Part shown: positions 17,700 to 27,211 of the stretch, in pieces
How the letters are laid out: each line of letters opens with the position of its first letter
Position numbering within the stretch: position 1 is the stretch's first letter
Assembly (NCBI RefSeq): GCF_900095135.1
Contig: NZ_LT605205.1
Location: 2,232,001-2,296,000, forward strand
Reading direction: 5' to 3'
DNA from: Proteiniphilum saccharofermentans
GTDB lineage: Bacteria > Bacteroidota > Bacteroidia > Bacteroidales > Dysgonomonadaceae
DNA length: 64,000 nucleotides
Notes under the pieces: generated by a model
What the model saw: the letters and a program-made list of their open reading frames with translations, nothing else
The model's database searches: none
What the model was told of the DNA's origin: nothing
Position numbers and translations under genes: made by a program

Positions 17700-18332
17700 A
17701 TGTCATTAATAAACAATTTGAACTGGCGCTACGCCACAAAGAAAATGAACGGACAGGCCGTTCAGCAGGAAAAACTGGATTACATTCTCGAAGCAGCAAG
17801 ACTTGCACCATCCTCCTCCGGATTACAACCTTACAGGGTTTTTGTCATCAGCGACAGGAAGGTACTCGAAAAAATAAAAGAAGCGGCTTTCAACCAAAGC
17901 CAGATAACAGACTGTTCCCATCTGATCGTATGGGCTGCCTGGGACAGCTATTCAGCCGAAAAGATCGGGAATGTAATGGAAAAGACATCAAGGGAACGCG
18001 GGTTGCCGGATAATGCGATGGGTGAATATGCCCAGTCGCTTTGGGCAAATTATCAATCCCTGGGTGAAGAATGGCATAAAAACCATACAGCCAAACAAGC
18101 CTATATATCATTCGGATTAGCGATTGCCGCAGCGGCAGAGCAACAGGTCGATGCCACCCCTATGGAAGGCTTCGACTCTGCTAAATTAGATGAAATCCTC
18201 GGCCTTGACGCATTGGGTCTAAAGAGTGTCGTTATCCTGCCCATAGGCTACAGGGATGGCCAACACGATTGGCTTGTAAACCTCAAAAAAGTGCGCACAC
18301 CCAAAGAAGAATTTATCACAGTAATTGATTAA
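17700..18332 (+). CDS. NAD(P)H-dependent nitroreductase-family flavoprotein
   Basis: A 210-residue protein from ATG 17700 with the nitroreductase fold: RYATKKMNG and ARLAPSSSGLQPYRVFVI (FMN site) at the N-terminus, and a C-terminal LGLKSVVILPIGYRDG. It reduces quinones or nitro compounds with NAD(P)H and FMN. An upstream in-frame start at 17643 would overlap the -7 element, so 17700 is chosen. The HxlR gene faces it, and a VOC protein follows. Confidence 0.9.
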   Translation: MSLINNLNWRYATKKMNGQAVQQEKLDYILEAARLAPSSSGLQPYRVFVISDRKVLEKIKEAAFNQSQITDCSHLIVWAAWDSYSAEKIGNVMEKTSRERGLPDNAMGEYAQSLWANYQSLGEEWHKNHTAKQAYISFGLAIAAAAEQQVDATPMEGFDSAKLDEILGLDALGLKSVVILPIGYRDGQHDWLVNLKKVRTPKEEFITVID

Positions 18333-18400
18333 TTCATACAACAAAAAATTTATGGCAGCTCCGGATTCATCATCAAAACTATTCATATTTACTTGTGGTT

Positions 18401-19264
18401 ATGGTAAAAGATAGAATGAAATTCGGGGCTGTCCATTTGGAAGTGACCCACAGGGGAAAATCACTTTGGTTTTACAGGGATATTATCGGGTTACGGTTGC
18501 GGAAAGAAAACGGGTATCTGGAAATGGGGACGGATACCGAAACATTGGTCGTATTGCACCCAACGGCAAAACTATCCGGGAAGCATGGATATAGCGGACT
18601 TTACCACTTTGCAATTCATCTGCAATCCGAGGCAGAGTTCGCCCGTGTTCTCGCCCGCCTTATTTCCAAACGATACCCCATTTCACCGACAGACCATACC
18701 ATTTCGAAAGCAATCTATCTTAATGATCCGGATGGAATTACGGTAGAAATAACGTTTGAAACCCCCGAACGTTTCTCTGAATATATTGTAAAAAACGGAA
18801 GATTCCTTTCCCTTGACAGAGACGGGACAGAGAGATTGTCGGCGGCACCGCTTGACGTTGGAACCTTGATGCAAATCGTCCCCCATGACGGCATACAAAA
18901 ACCGCTACCCGCAGATACCGTTATCGGGCATATTCACTTATATGTGGGTAATCTTGAAAAAGCAAATGATTTCTATAAGCAAATTGGCTTTGAAGAACAT
19001 TCTTTTTCCCCTCAAATAAAATTTGCCGATTTGAGCGCGGGTGGTGTTTTCAAACACAGAATGGCGATCAATACCTGGCAAGGTCTGAATGCACCACAGC
19101 CGCCGGACGGTACGGCAAGAATGAGACATTTCACCATTAAATATGTTTCGGAAGAAGGCCTGAAATCGGCATTGGCAAATGTATCAAAGTTCGAGAAAAC
19201 TGATAAAGGCTATATTGTATTTGATCCATCGGGTACCAGAATAATTCTGACAACTGGGGACTGA
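18401..19264 (+). CDS. Two-domain VOC (glyoxalase/catechol dioxygenase-like) protein
   Basis: About 287 residues with two vicinal-oxygen-chelate units: FGAVHLEVTHRGKSLWFYRDIIGL near the start, with YHFAIHL, and IGHIHLYVGNLEKANDFYKQIGF near residue 180, with RMRHFTIKY. The architecture matches CatE-like extradiol dioxygenases of the HxlR/nitroreductase regulons of other bacteria, where they remove catechols and quinones. The substrate is inferred. ATG 18401 is preferred to GTG 18395. It is 68 bp downstream of the nitroreductase gene. Confidence 0.85.
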   Translation: MVKDRMKFGAVHLEVTHRGKSLWFYRDIIGLRLRKENGYLEMGTDTETLVVLHPTAKLSGKHGYSGLYHFAIHLQSEAEFARVLARLISKRYPISPTDHTISKAIYLNDPDGITVEITFETPERFSEYIVKNGRFLSLDRDGTERLSAAPLDVGTLMQIVPHDGIQKPLPADTVIGHIHLYVGNLEKANDFYKQIGFEEHSFSPQIKFADLSAGGVFKHRMAINTWQGLNAPQPPDGTARMRHFTIKYVSEEGLKSALANVSKFEKTDKGYIVFDPSGTRIILTTGD

Positions 19265-19303
19265 TTGAATTTGATCAATGGTTCTGAAAGTTTATATTTT
19301 CCA

Positions 19304-19855
19304 TCAGACTTTAGTCCACACAGGGTTTAATTTCAAAATTTCTTTATATACAGGGCAATCTTCTCTATGTGCACCGGGTAGATAACCAATGCTCATCAAA
19401 AACTCGTTGACGATTTCCCCGCCTGTAAAGCGGAATGTCTTTTTAAACAGCTTTGTCCATTCTTCTTTTGTCCTGGGATGATTGGTTTCCAACCATTTGT
19501 TGAATGAACCATATTCTCTTTGTAACGAACAAATCGTTTTCGCATTTTCTATGGCTGCGTTAATTTTCAAACGGTTACGAATAATACCCGGATCGTTCAG
19601 TAGTCTCTCTCTGTCAGTTTCCGTATAAGAAGCCACTTTTGTAATATCAAAATTATCATACGCTTCTCTGAACGATTTTTCTTTTTTTAAAATCGTTTCC
19701 CAACTCAAGCCTGCCTGGTTGATTTCCATGATTAACCGTCCGAACAATTCATTGTCATCGTGAATTGGAAAACCATAATGATTATCGTGGTAATTCTTGT
19801 GCAGCGCTTTTCGCCCTTCCGGTTCCAGGGCGTCTATATAAAAACAGTAGGACAT
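19304..19855 (-). CDS. tag: DNA-3-methyladenine glycosylase I
   Basis: A 183-residue Tag protein. Motifs: NYHDNHYGFPIHDDNELF, INQAGLSWETILKK, LNDPGIIRNRLKINAAIENA and FKKTFRFTGGEIVNEFLMSIGYLPGAH. It removes 3-methyladenine from DNA. The zinc-binding residues seen at the N-terminus of E. coli Tag are only partly present (Cys4, and His and Cys near GAHREDC). It lies downstream of a small membrane peptide and an NTF2-like remnant on the same strand. Confidence 0.92.
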   Translation of the reverse strand: MSYCFYIDALEPEGRKALHKNYHDNHYGFPIHDDNELFGRLIMEINQAGLSWETILKKEKSFREAYDNFDITKVASYTETDRERLLNDPGIIRNRLKINAAIENAKTICSLQREYGSFNKWLETNHPRTKEEWTKLFKKTFRFTGGEIVNEFLMSIGYLPGAHREDCPVYKEILKLNPVWTKV

Positions 19856-19865
19856 TATTTTCGGT

Positions 19866-19961
19866 TTATTTACTTTCTTCTACTATGATTGCCTTGTATA
19901 TCCCTATCGTTGTAAATAATAGGATTACAAATATATAAAATAATGTCTTATTCCTTTTCAT
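19866..19961 (-). CDS. Possible 31-residue single-pass membrane peptide
   Basis: ATG 19961 to TAA 19866 encodes a basic start (MKRNKTLF), one hydrophobic segment of about 18 residues (IFVILLFTTIGIYKAII) and a short acidic tail. It begins 3 bases after the stop of the NTF2-like remnant and ends 10 bp before tag. The topology is plausible for a small membrane protein. There is no family assignment. Confidence 0.4.
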   Translation of the reverse strand: MKRNKTLFYIFVILLFTTIGIYKAIIVEESK

Positions 19962-19964
19962 TTA

Positions 19965-20075
19965 TTACGCATTGCTGAGCATGATTTCCAAACGGGTAAT
20001 CTTGTTATCCGTTATCATCAGATGATAATCCAGGGCAACCGGGCTTCCATCAAAATCTCCTGAAACTACATTTGC
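19965..20075 (-). pseudogene. 3' remnant of a SnoaL/NTF2-like gene
   Basis: The minus strand encodes VVSGDFDGSPVALDYHLMIT followed by NKITRLEIMLSNA, the conserved C-terminal end of SnoaL-like NTF2-fold proteins. The frame stays open into the start region of the HxlR gene opposite, but similarity stops near 20075. The remainder (about 90 residues) is missing. It is best read as a leftover of rearrangement. Confidence 0.55.
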
Positions 20076-20083
20076 ACTTATGT

Positions 20084-20446
20084 ATGAAAGAAACGTTAAG
20101 TTTGAATTGCGGTCTTGACCTGATTGGTGAAGTCCTCTACGGCAAATGGAAGATCCGTTTATTGTGGTTTATCCATAAAGGATATAAGCGCCCGAGTGAA
20201 TTACAACGTAAAATACCCGATGCTTCCCGGAGAGTTCTGAACATCCAGTTGAAAGAACTGGAAGCACACGAATTGATTACCAAAACTATTTATCCGGTAG
20301 TTCCACCAAAGGTCGAGTACAGTCTGACTGAATTTGGAGAAACACTGATTCCTGTTATTTCGGTATTGGGTCAGTGGGGTGATGAACATCAGGAACGTTT
20401 ACGGCATCTCATCCTGAAACGATTAGGTCAACTGCCGCTGGATTAA
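20084..20446 (+). CDS. HxlR family transcriptional regulator (second copy)
   Basis: A protein of about 120 residues from ATG 20084 with the HxlR core GLDLIGEVLYGKWKIRLLWFI, RKIPDASRRVLNIQLKELEAHELI and VEYSLTEFGETLIPVISVLGQWGDEH. A cysteine precedes the core (LNCG). It is divergent from the remnant NTF2-like gene, tag and the small peptide, so the original target may have been the lost gene. A TTG 12 bases upstream is a weaker start. Confidence 0.88.
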   Translation: MKETLSLNCGLDLIGEVLYGKWKIRLLWFIHKGYKRPSELQRKIPDASRRVLNIQLKELEAHELITKTIYPVVPPKVEYSLTEFGETLIPVISVLGQWGDEHQERLRHLILKRLGQLPLD

Positions 20447-20453
20447 AAGCGAT

Positions 20454-20939
20454 TTAACTAACAATACATTCATAGAATAAGCTATCAGGATTAATTTTCG
20501 TCTTATCCCCACGGATCTCTCTTGCATCTGATTTCTCCCTGTCTTTCCTTATGGAATACGGTCCGGTATAACTTTTTTCGATACAATTCATTATACCCGG
20601 TCTCATTCTATATTTATCGGCAAGCTGTCCAAAATCATCTATTTGTCCTTCCCCGAAGCATTTTAAACATATTTCAGCGCAGGCTCGTGCATCATGTTCT
20701 GCCCGGTGATGTTTAAGTGGGATATTGAAATAATCACAAATTGCATTCAGGTTATCTTTCCAGATAGAATCAAATTCAGGGGAGTTCTCAGTATCTTCCG
20801 GTGTGATCCCATGTATCCGGATATTAAAATTATCATATAAATTGTCTTTGGGCCTGATAAGAGAGGAATACGTATCCACTATTTCTCCGTTTTCAACAAA
20901 CGAAAGTCCGATTTCGCAGACATTGGATAATTTTTTCGG
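20454..20939 (-). pseudogene. DEDDh 3'-5' exonuclease, 5' end missing
   Basis: The frame encodes SNVCEIGLSFVENGEIVDTY, then LIRPKDN, HGITPEDT and HHRAEHDARACAEICLKCF, the middle and last motifs of a DnaQ-like exonuclease (Exo II and the Exo III His-x4-Asp). The first motif with the catalytic Asp-Glu (IDFETA) should lie directly upstream, but a TAA interrupts at 20940-20942 and no such segment is visible in any frame. A GTG at 20879 could start a shorter product, which would still be inactive. Confidence 0.7.
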
Positions 20940-20977
20940 TTATAATTACCTTTCTAAGAATTCCCATGATCAAATAA

Positions 20978-21136
20978 TTATTTTATAAACCGAATTTGGA
21001 GATTCAGTTTGAGATACTGTTCACCTCCATCCTTATAAATTACTCCAAAATCATGTCTTGAGGTACTGGCAGTTTCAAATTTAGTGTTGTTCAGCAAATA
21101 GTCTTCAAATTCATTTTTATTGTATATATGAACAAG
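20978..21136 (-). pseudogene. C-terminal remnant of a HpaII-like type II restriction endonuclease
   Basis: About 50 codons, open only to TGA at 21137-21139, encode HIYNKNEFEDYLL, TKFETASTSRHDFGVIYKDG and a terminal LKLNLQIRFIK. This matches my recollection of the end of HpaII-family restriction enzymes. No methyltransferase gene is next to it. The assignment rests on this short segment. The region 21140-21233 has no clear gene. Confidence 0.45.
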
Positions 21137-21233
21137 TCAACAATCGGGATTTTAACCGTATGGGATTCCATACAGTTAGAAATGGAGAAGGAAGATTGCT
21201 TAATGAAGCAGTCTATCATGATTTCATATTCTT

Positions 21234-22118
21234 TTACTCGTTTTCTTCATAATAATAGGAATAGTCAATCCCTTTCATGAATATTTCCCGGCTGTTGATT
21301 TCATCTGTGAGTGCATCTTTTAGTAAAGTCTTTAGTCTAACACTGTTGGAGGAACTTTGTATCATTGCATTCATATAATCGTCTTTACCGATCTTGCTCC
21401 AATCGACACATCGTTTCAGTCTTTTCTTCAAGATCAGATCCAGCCAGATTCTGGTACTTCGACCGTTACCTTCCATGAATGGATGAGCAATATTCATTTC
21501 CACATATTTATCGACTATCTCCTCGAAACTGTCTTCCGGCATCTGTTCAATTTGTTTCAATGTGGTACCTAAAAACTGTGCTACTGCAAACTGGAAGCCC
21601 CCTTTCGAAATGTTCTTTTGTCTGATTTGACCGGCAAAATCATATAACCCCCCGAAAATATAGGCATGAATTTTCTGTAGACTTTTTGTCGTTCCGACTT
21701 CCTCGTCTTCGATAAGATTGCTTTCGAAGAGGGAATACGCCTTCTTCTTGCTTTGTCCATCAATACTGTTGTCGTTGTATGTGAACCAGTCGAGAAATTT
21801 GATGGCTTTATTATTGGGAAAATGCTTGGCAAGAGAAATAACGCCATCATAATCAAGGACGTTTGAAAGTCTCCTTTTCCCATCAGGTGCTTTTAATTTC
21901 AACTGGGTAGTGACGCTACCCAGTTCATTTCCTTCTTTTCTCAGTTTGGCTTTGAGGTATTTCCAATAATTTCGTGTTTTGGTATAGTCGTCTTGGCTTG
22001 TAAGAACAGCAACAATATCCAAGACGGAAAACCACCATTTGTTGTTTTCTTCGTCCCAAATAGCACGAACTTCACGGTCATCGAAAAAACGGATGGATAT
22101 TTTTGTCTTATCGCTCAT
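21234..22118 (-). CDS. BRO-N domain fused to a Fic/Doc domain
   Basis: A 294-residue protein. Residues about 5-112 resemble a BRO-N/prophage antirepressor domain ([44 protein letters not shown]). Residues about 125-270 form a Fic fold with the complete catalytic loop [12 protein letters not shown] (His212, Arg220). Fic enzymes transfer AMP or another nucleotide-derived group to proteins. No clear S/T-xxx-E-G/N inhibitory helix is visible. Next to it on the same strand lies a nuclease-helicase, with restriction and exonuclease remnants on the other side, so the setting is a defence or accessory island. Confidence 0.85.
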   Translation of the reverse strand: MSDKTKISIRFFDDREVRAIWDEENNKWWFSVLDIVAVLTSQDDYTKTRNYWKYLKAKLRKEGNELGSVTTQLKLKAPDGKRRLSNVLDYDGVISLAKHFPNNKAIKFLDWFTYNDNSIDGQSKKKAYSLFESNLIEDEEVGTTKSLQKIHAYIFGGLYDFAGQIRQKNISKGGFQFAVAQFLGTTLKQIEQMPEDSFEEIVDKYVEMNIAHPFMEGNGRSTRIWLDLILKKRLKRCVDWSKIGKDDYMNAMIQSSSNSVRLKTLLKDALTDEINSREIFMKGIDYSYYYEENE

Positions 22119-22175
22119 TGCTATGTCTATTTTTTCTTTTCAAACACTACCTCGAATACGGGATCAAGACAATAT

Positions 22176-24149
22176 TTATATTGTTTGTAATCCGATTTCT
22201 TTCAAATAATTATATGTGCCATCGTAATACTCTTTTTTACGGGTATGATCTTCCTCATTCCCTTCAGGAATAACAATCACCATTCCTTGCCTTGCACGAG
22301 TAAGTAAAACCCGATAGGCGTTTAGCAAATATTTCTTACGCTCAATATTATGTATGTTCTGCCATCTATTGCCTTTGAAAGAGAAAGTTTTCCATCCACT
22401 TGGAGAATACCGCATATCGCCATCCCAGACAACGCAGCTCCAGTCTAATTCCAGACCTTGTATGTGAAATTCAGTGGCAACATCTTCCAAATAAAAGGAA
22501 GAACGAACATCGTCTTTGCCATCTAAGAACCAATGGACATGATTCATCGGTGTTTTTACATCAATAGCAAATGGCTTTAACCGTAATGCCTGTGAAGAAA
22601 CAACAATACCGTAGCGCTCGCTCCCTCTTGCTTTTTCTTTGAGCCACTGTTTTGCTTTCAGAATATCACGGGTTAATACGATTGGGTATTTTTCAGCAAT
22701 TTGTAAAAAATCTTCTTTGGCCTTCTCTATTTCGATATCCAAAATATTTTTGACAAACGAAGATAATTTTTCAGCTCGGAAGGAACGCATTGAGACAGAT
22801 AAGTGTAAGTCTTCACTAAAATGAACCTTACCTTTATTCTCCAAAATTTGAATTGTCTCCATAGCTGCATATTCCGAATCAGTGAGATTAGGTGAAATAT
22901 AGACACTCCAATCGGAAAAAGTTTTATCTATCGCGTGGAGCCACTCGGAGATACCAGCTTCTCCGGTATTAATTTCTTGTCCACCTCCCACTAAACAAAT
23001 AATGACAGCCCAGTCTTTATGTCTGTTTAAGCATGAAATCAGAAACTCCGGTTCTGAATAATCAAAATCGGGAATGCCTTTTTTCTGCTTCATAAATTTG
23101 ATCGTCTGTTCTTTATTCCATGCCCGTTGTGCTTCATCAAAAATTGCGACATGGTCATATGGAGCTTCTTGATTTTTCAGATATTCGTCCCTGTAGTGAT
23201 GTATAATTTGAATAAATGTCTTGACCGCCTGCTTGGCACTTATTTTCGTTATTTTGTTACCTTTTTCTCGTTCTCTCTGTACTTTGTCTCTTGCTAATGC
23301 TTCTTGCAATATATCCACCAATGGTTTATTCCCAGACAAATAAACGCTTGCATTTCCGTTTTCATTGTCGAGATGAGAAGTGGCAACATTTAGCCCAACA
23401 AGCGTCTTCCCTGCTCCGGGAACACCCGTAACAAAGCAAATGATTTTTTTATGCTCATTTCGGGCAATATCAATTATCTCAGATATTTTGTCTGTAGTCA
23501 GTGTAAGATTCTTTGCACTTGCATCACTTCGGGTAATATTTTCAACACTATGGCTTGTGTAGAGAGATACAGCAGCTTCGATGATTGTCGGTGTTGGCAT
23601 ATATCCTCCATCCACATATTTGGGTATATTTATTTCCGGTTCGTCAGAAAAGAAGCATAAGGCATTTTGAATGACTTCTTTCAGTCCTTTGCTGTTAACT
23701 TTTACAGGCAATGTAAGATTGTCATTGTGTGAAGTAAGGACAATCTCCGTAAAAGATGTCTTGGACTCAGTCGCAATCAAAACAGGGACTAAAACAACAT
23801 TGTGACTTGTTTTGTGAAAGTTTTTTAGGTCCAAAGCATAATCCCAAACCTGCTCAATGTTGGAGTTTAAAAAATGGCTTTCTCCAACTTTAAATTCTAC
23901 TACGAAAACTATATTTTTAATGATGATAAGCGTATCGACTCTTTTACCCATCCGAGGAATGGAGAACTCAAAAAAGATTTCTCCTTGAAAATCCTGTAAA
24001 GCATTTTTTAGAATGGGTATTTGCAGTTCCCATGATTTGTTTTGAAAAAATATCACATCAAATTCACTGGCACGATTAATTGAACCAATGATTTCGTCAG
24101 TGCTTTTTTGTAGAAAATTACTTATTGTATTTCGATAGTAATAATTCAT
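22176..24149 (-). CDS. DUF2075 helicase with N-terminal PD-(D/E)XK-like domain
   Basis: A 657-residue protein. The N-terminal 130 residues have a nuclease-like core: GKRVDTLIIIKNIVFVVEFK, with Asp72, Glu85 and Lys87 in the PD-(D/E)XK spacing. A P-loop helicase follows, with Walker A GVPGAGKT (242-249), HVAIFDEAQRAW as Walker B (about 335-346), and C-terminal motifs including FHIQGLELDWSCVVW and NAYRVLLTRARQGMVIVIPEG, typical of DUF2075. It probably acts on DNA or RNA with ATP, and similar proteins lie in defence islands. It precedes the BRO-N/Fic gene by 57 bp on the same strand. Confidence 0.85.
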   Translation of the reverse strand: MNYYYRNTISNFLQKSTDEIIGSINRASEFDVIFFQNKSWELQIPILKNALQDFQGEIFFEFSIPRMGKRVDTLIIIKNIVFVVEFKVGESHFLNSNIEQVWDYALDLKNFHKTSHNVVLVPVLIATESKTSFTEIVLTSHNDNLTLPVKVNSKGLKEVIQNALCFFSDEPEINIPKYVDGGYMPTPTIIEAAVSLYTSHSVENITRSDASAKNLTLTTDKISEIIDIARNEHKKIICFVTGVPGAGKTLVGLNVATSHLDNENGNASVYLSGNKPLVDILQEALARDKVQREREKGNKITKISAKQAVKTFIQIIHHYRDEYLKNQEAPYDHVAIFDEAQRAWNKEQTIKFMKQKKGIPDFDYSEPEFLISCLNRHKDWAVIICLVGGGQEINTGEAGISEWLHAIDKTFSDWSVYISPNLTDSEYAAMETIQILENKGKVHFSEDLHLSVSMRSFRAEKLSSFVKNILDIEIEKAKEDFLQIAEKYPIVLTRDILKAKQWLKEKARGSERYGIVVSSQALRLKPFAIDVKTPMNHVHWFLDGKDDVRSSFYLEDVATEFHIQGLELDWSCVVWDGDMRYSPSGWKTFSFKGNRWQNIHNIERKKYLLNAYRVLLTRARQGMVIVIPEGNEEDHTRKKEYYDGTYNYLKEIGLQTI

Positions 24150-24223
24150 TAAAACAGATGACTAAGTTTATCAATTTTACAAATAGCGTTTTAATAAAAA
24201 CTCATAAAGATACTCGATAATGA

Positions 24224-25054
<831 letters not shown>

Positions 25055-25151
25055 TAAAAGTGATTTATTAAGGAGAGACTAATTAGTGGGAGGATTAAAT
25101 CCTTGCACGATACTTTAGAAACTGTTTAAATTTTATTGCTATGCTATTTTG

Positions 25152-25183
25152 AATCTATTTTGGGATAGATTTTTTATTTTTTT
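25152..25183 (+). terminator. Hairpin terminator inside the IS left end
   Basis: AATCTAT (25152-25158) pairs with ATAGATT (25165-25171) and is followed by TTTTATTTTTTT. It would stop plus-strand transcripts entering the element. Confidence 0.5.
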
Positions 25184-25307
25184 CTTGCGGATTTAGCGGG
25201 CTAAATCAAAAGGAAAAAGAGAAAAAGATACGCAAAAGAGACCAAAATGGTAGCAAAGAAAAATAGACTGTACAATTATAAAAATATTTCGGTAAAATTT
25301 AAAATGA

Positions 25308-26261
25308 TTATCCGCAATAGTTCCTATTATAAATTCTTGATTTGAAATCGGGCGTGTAAGTGAGGGCAGCTACCAGAAGCCTGTCAAACTGCTTCTCACC
25401 GAAATAACGCCTGTTGAACTTGTAACAGAACTGATTTAGATAATATTGTAAGTATTCGGGTTTCATTTTGTAATATACGCCCAATAATTGTCGCTTGGCA
25501 TTACTTATTGCCGTATGGACCCAGGGCAGGACACTGGGGAGCTCCTTGGGTGGGATGACAGATGCCGTATGCGAATGGACATGTTCTTTTAATTGTGTAT
25601 AGGAAGTCGAATCATCGGTGGTTAAATCCGCCGTGTTCTCGATGTGTTCTTTGACATTCTTTGTGATTGTATCGGACTTCAAATCGTTGATTACTTTCAT
25701 TTTCAGGTATCTGACCTTCTTTGGTTTTTTGCCTGCTTTTGGGCTTTCAACTGTTTTGCTTTCAGCCATTACCAATACTTTGGTTTTTTTCTGACTGCCG
25801 CGGCCGCGTTTCAACGGTTTATCCCTGTCTTCAAGGGATATTTCCGTGGAAAAGAAGGCATCGTCCAGCTCGATGGCACCTTCAAGAGTGTACTCATCAT
25901 CACGCTTGCCCATCACGTCACGCAGCTTATTGACCATTTCCCATATCGGCTGATAGCGCTTGTGTCCTAATTGGCGTTGCAGTTCAGCCGTAGAGAAGGA
26001 ACCTTTGGTGGCTGTGAGCAGGTGCATGGCGACGAACCAGTAACGGTAAGGCAGGTTGGAGTGTTGCATGACAGTGCCTGAACGCAAGGTTTGGCGGGCA
26101 TGGCAACGCTTGCATTCGTAGGCTTGTTTGTTTTGAAGCCAGTAATGTTCTTTACAATTACAATGACGACAAGTTATACCCATTTGGTCTCTTAGTTCTT
26201 TGAATTTTTTCCGACAGGACTCCTCATCGGGGTAATTTATGGCAAAATCCAGGATATTCAT
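25308..26261 (-). CDS. IS1595-family transposase
   Basis: A protein of about 317 residues from ATG 26261 (MNILDFAINYPDEESC). An N-terminal zinc ribbon with CRHCNCKEHYWLQ and CKRCHARQ (two CxxC pairs) is followed by the DDE-type core: IELDDAFF, DDSTSYTQL and the C-terminal YYLNQFCYKFNRRYF. The frame is intact, so the element may be active. A longer frame to 26324 has a poor N-terminus. Confidence 0.9.
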   Translation of the reverse strand: MNILDFAINYPDEESCRKKFKELRDQMGITCRHCNCKEHYWLQNKQAYECKRCHARQTLRSGTVMQHSNLPYRYWFVAMHLLTATKGSFSTAELQRQLGHKRYQPIWEMVNKLRDVMGKRDDEYTLEGAIELDDAFFSTEISLEDRDKPLKRGRGSQKKTKVLVMAESKTVESPKAGKKPKKVRYLKMKVINDLKSDTITKNVKEHIENTADLTTDDSTSYTQLKEHVHSHTASVIPPKELPSVLPWVHTAISNAKRQLLGVYYKMKPEYLQYYLNQFCYKFNRRYFGEKQFDRLLVAALTYTPDFKSRIYNRNYCG

Positions 26262-26596
26262 AGCTCGAATTATTTTATTGTTATTGATGTAAATATAATG
26301 AATATCAATGAATTGTGCAAACATTTTTTGAAACTTATTTATAACTTTTTCCCGCTAAATTCTTTAGGAAGAACTGCGGATAATCATTAAATTTAAACAG
26401 TTTCTTAGTCTTTTGGTGCAAAATTAGGGGATATGCCGGGTTCATACAAGTACGGAAAAAATAAATCGGATAGGGATAAATTTCTGTCCGGAAATAATAA
26501 TACAATTTTAATCACTTGTGGATAACTTTAATTGGTTTTGGTTTGTTATAAGGCCAGGTAGTGTTACATAACTAAAAAAATTTATAACTCTTCCTT

Positions 26597-27061
26597 ATGA
26601 AAAGATTACTGAATTTATTGCTGCCGGTGGTGGTTTGTTTTATGGTTGGTTTCACAGCCAGTTACTTTCAATCGGATGCCATTGAATCGTGGTATCCCTA
26701 TCTGAATAAACCCGCTTTGACGCCTCCCAATGCTGTCTTTCCGATTGCCTGGGGCATCATCTATGTATGTATGGGGATTTCCATCGGCCTTATTTTGAAT
26801 TCAAAAGATAAAAAAAAGAATTTCTTCTTATTATTGTTCGGCATACAGTTGTTTCTGAATTTCTTATGGAGCCTCTCTTTCTTTTATCTGCAAAACCCGT
26901 TACTGGGGCTTATCAATATCGTGCTGCTCGACCTGGCCGTATTGTACTACATCCTGAAAACCTATCCGACACAAAAGGCAAGCGCCTTGCTGTTTATCCC
27001 ATACGCCCTGTGGTTGTTCTTTGCGACTTACCTCAACGCGTATATCCTGGTATATAATTAA
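26597..27061 (+). CDS. TspO/MBR family membrane protein
   Basis: A 154-residue protein with five hydrophobic segments and TspO motifs: WYPYLNKPALTPPNAVFPIAWGIIYVCMGIS in loop 1 and helix 2, LNFLWSLSFF, and the C-terminal LLFIPYALWLFFATYLNAYI. TspO proteins bind porphyrins and tryptophan-like ligands and are linked to tetrapyrrole and stress control. It is monocistronic. The 190-bp gap to the IS holds no gene. Confidence 0.92.
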   Translation: MKRLLNLLLPVVVCFMVGFTASYFQSDAIESWYPYLNKPALTPPNAVFPIAWGIIYVCMGISIGLILNSKDKKKNFFLLLFGIQLFLNFLWSLSFFYLQNPLLGLINIVLLDLAVLYYILKTYPTQKASALLFIPYALWLFFATYLNAYILVYN

Positions 27062-27108
27062 GGGAGGGAACCGACTTACATTGCAAGGGTGGTTCGTACG
27101 CTATAAAC

Positions 27109-27140
27109 TTTTAATTATGGCGAATTCGCTATAATTAAAA
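27109..27140. terminator. 32-bp near-perfect palindrome between convergent genes
   Basis: TTTTAATTATGGCGAA followed by TTCGCTATAATTAAAA is symmetrical about 27124.5 with a single G/T mismatch (27119 and 27130). It lies between tspO (plus) and the HigA-like gene (minus), so it probably terminates both transcripts. Its symmetry would also suit an operator. Confidence 0.6.
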
Positions 27141-27211
27141 TGCGGACGATAACTCCCGGATATAAACCCCTTGAACAAGATACGAAAGGCCCTGACGGAA
27201 ATAGAAATGTT

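Larger units (their letters stand above)
25117..26405. mobile_element. IS1595-family insertion sequence
   Basis: Terminal inverted repeats AGAAACTGTTTAAATTT at 25117-25133 and its complement at 26389-26405 bound a 1289-bp element with one transposase gene. No matching 8-bp target duplication is evident (GATACTTT left, TAGTCTTT right). A subterminal motif ATGATTATCCGCA follows the right-end repeat and recurs inverted at the transposase stop (about 25302-25314). Confidence 0.7.

Noticed and set aside
21124-21273. Possible 50-residue plus-strand ORF whose start (IGILTVWDS) resembles a polysaccharide pyruvyl transferase N-terminus
   Set aside because: The likeness ends after nine residues, and the frame runs into the Fic gene on the other strand. 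Chance is the likelier explanation.
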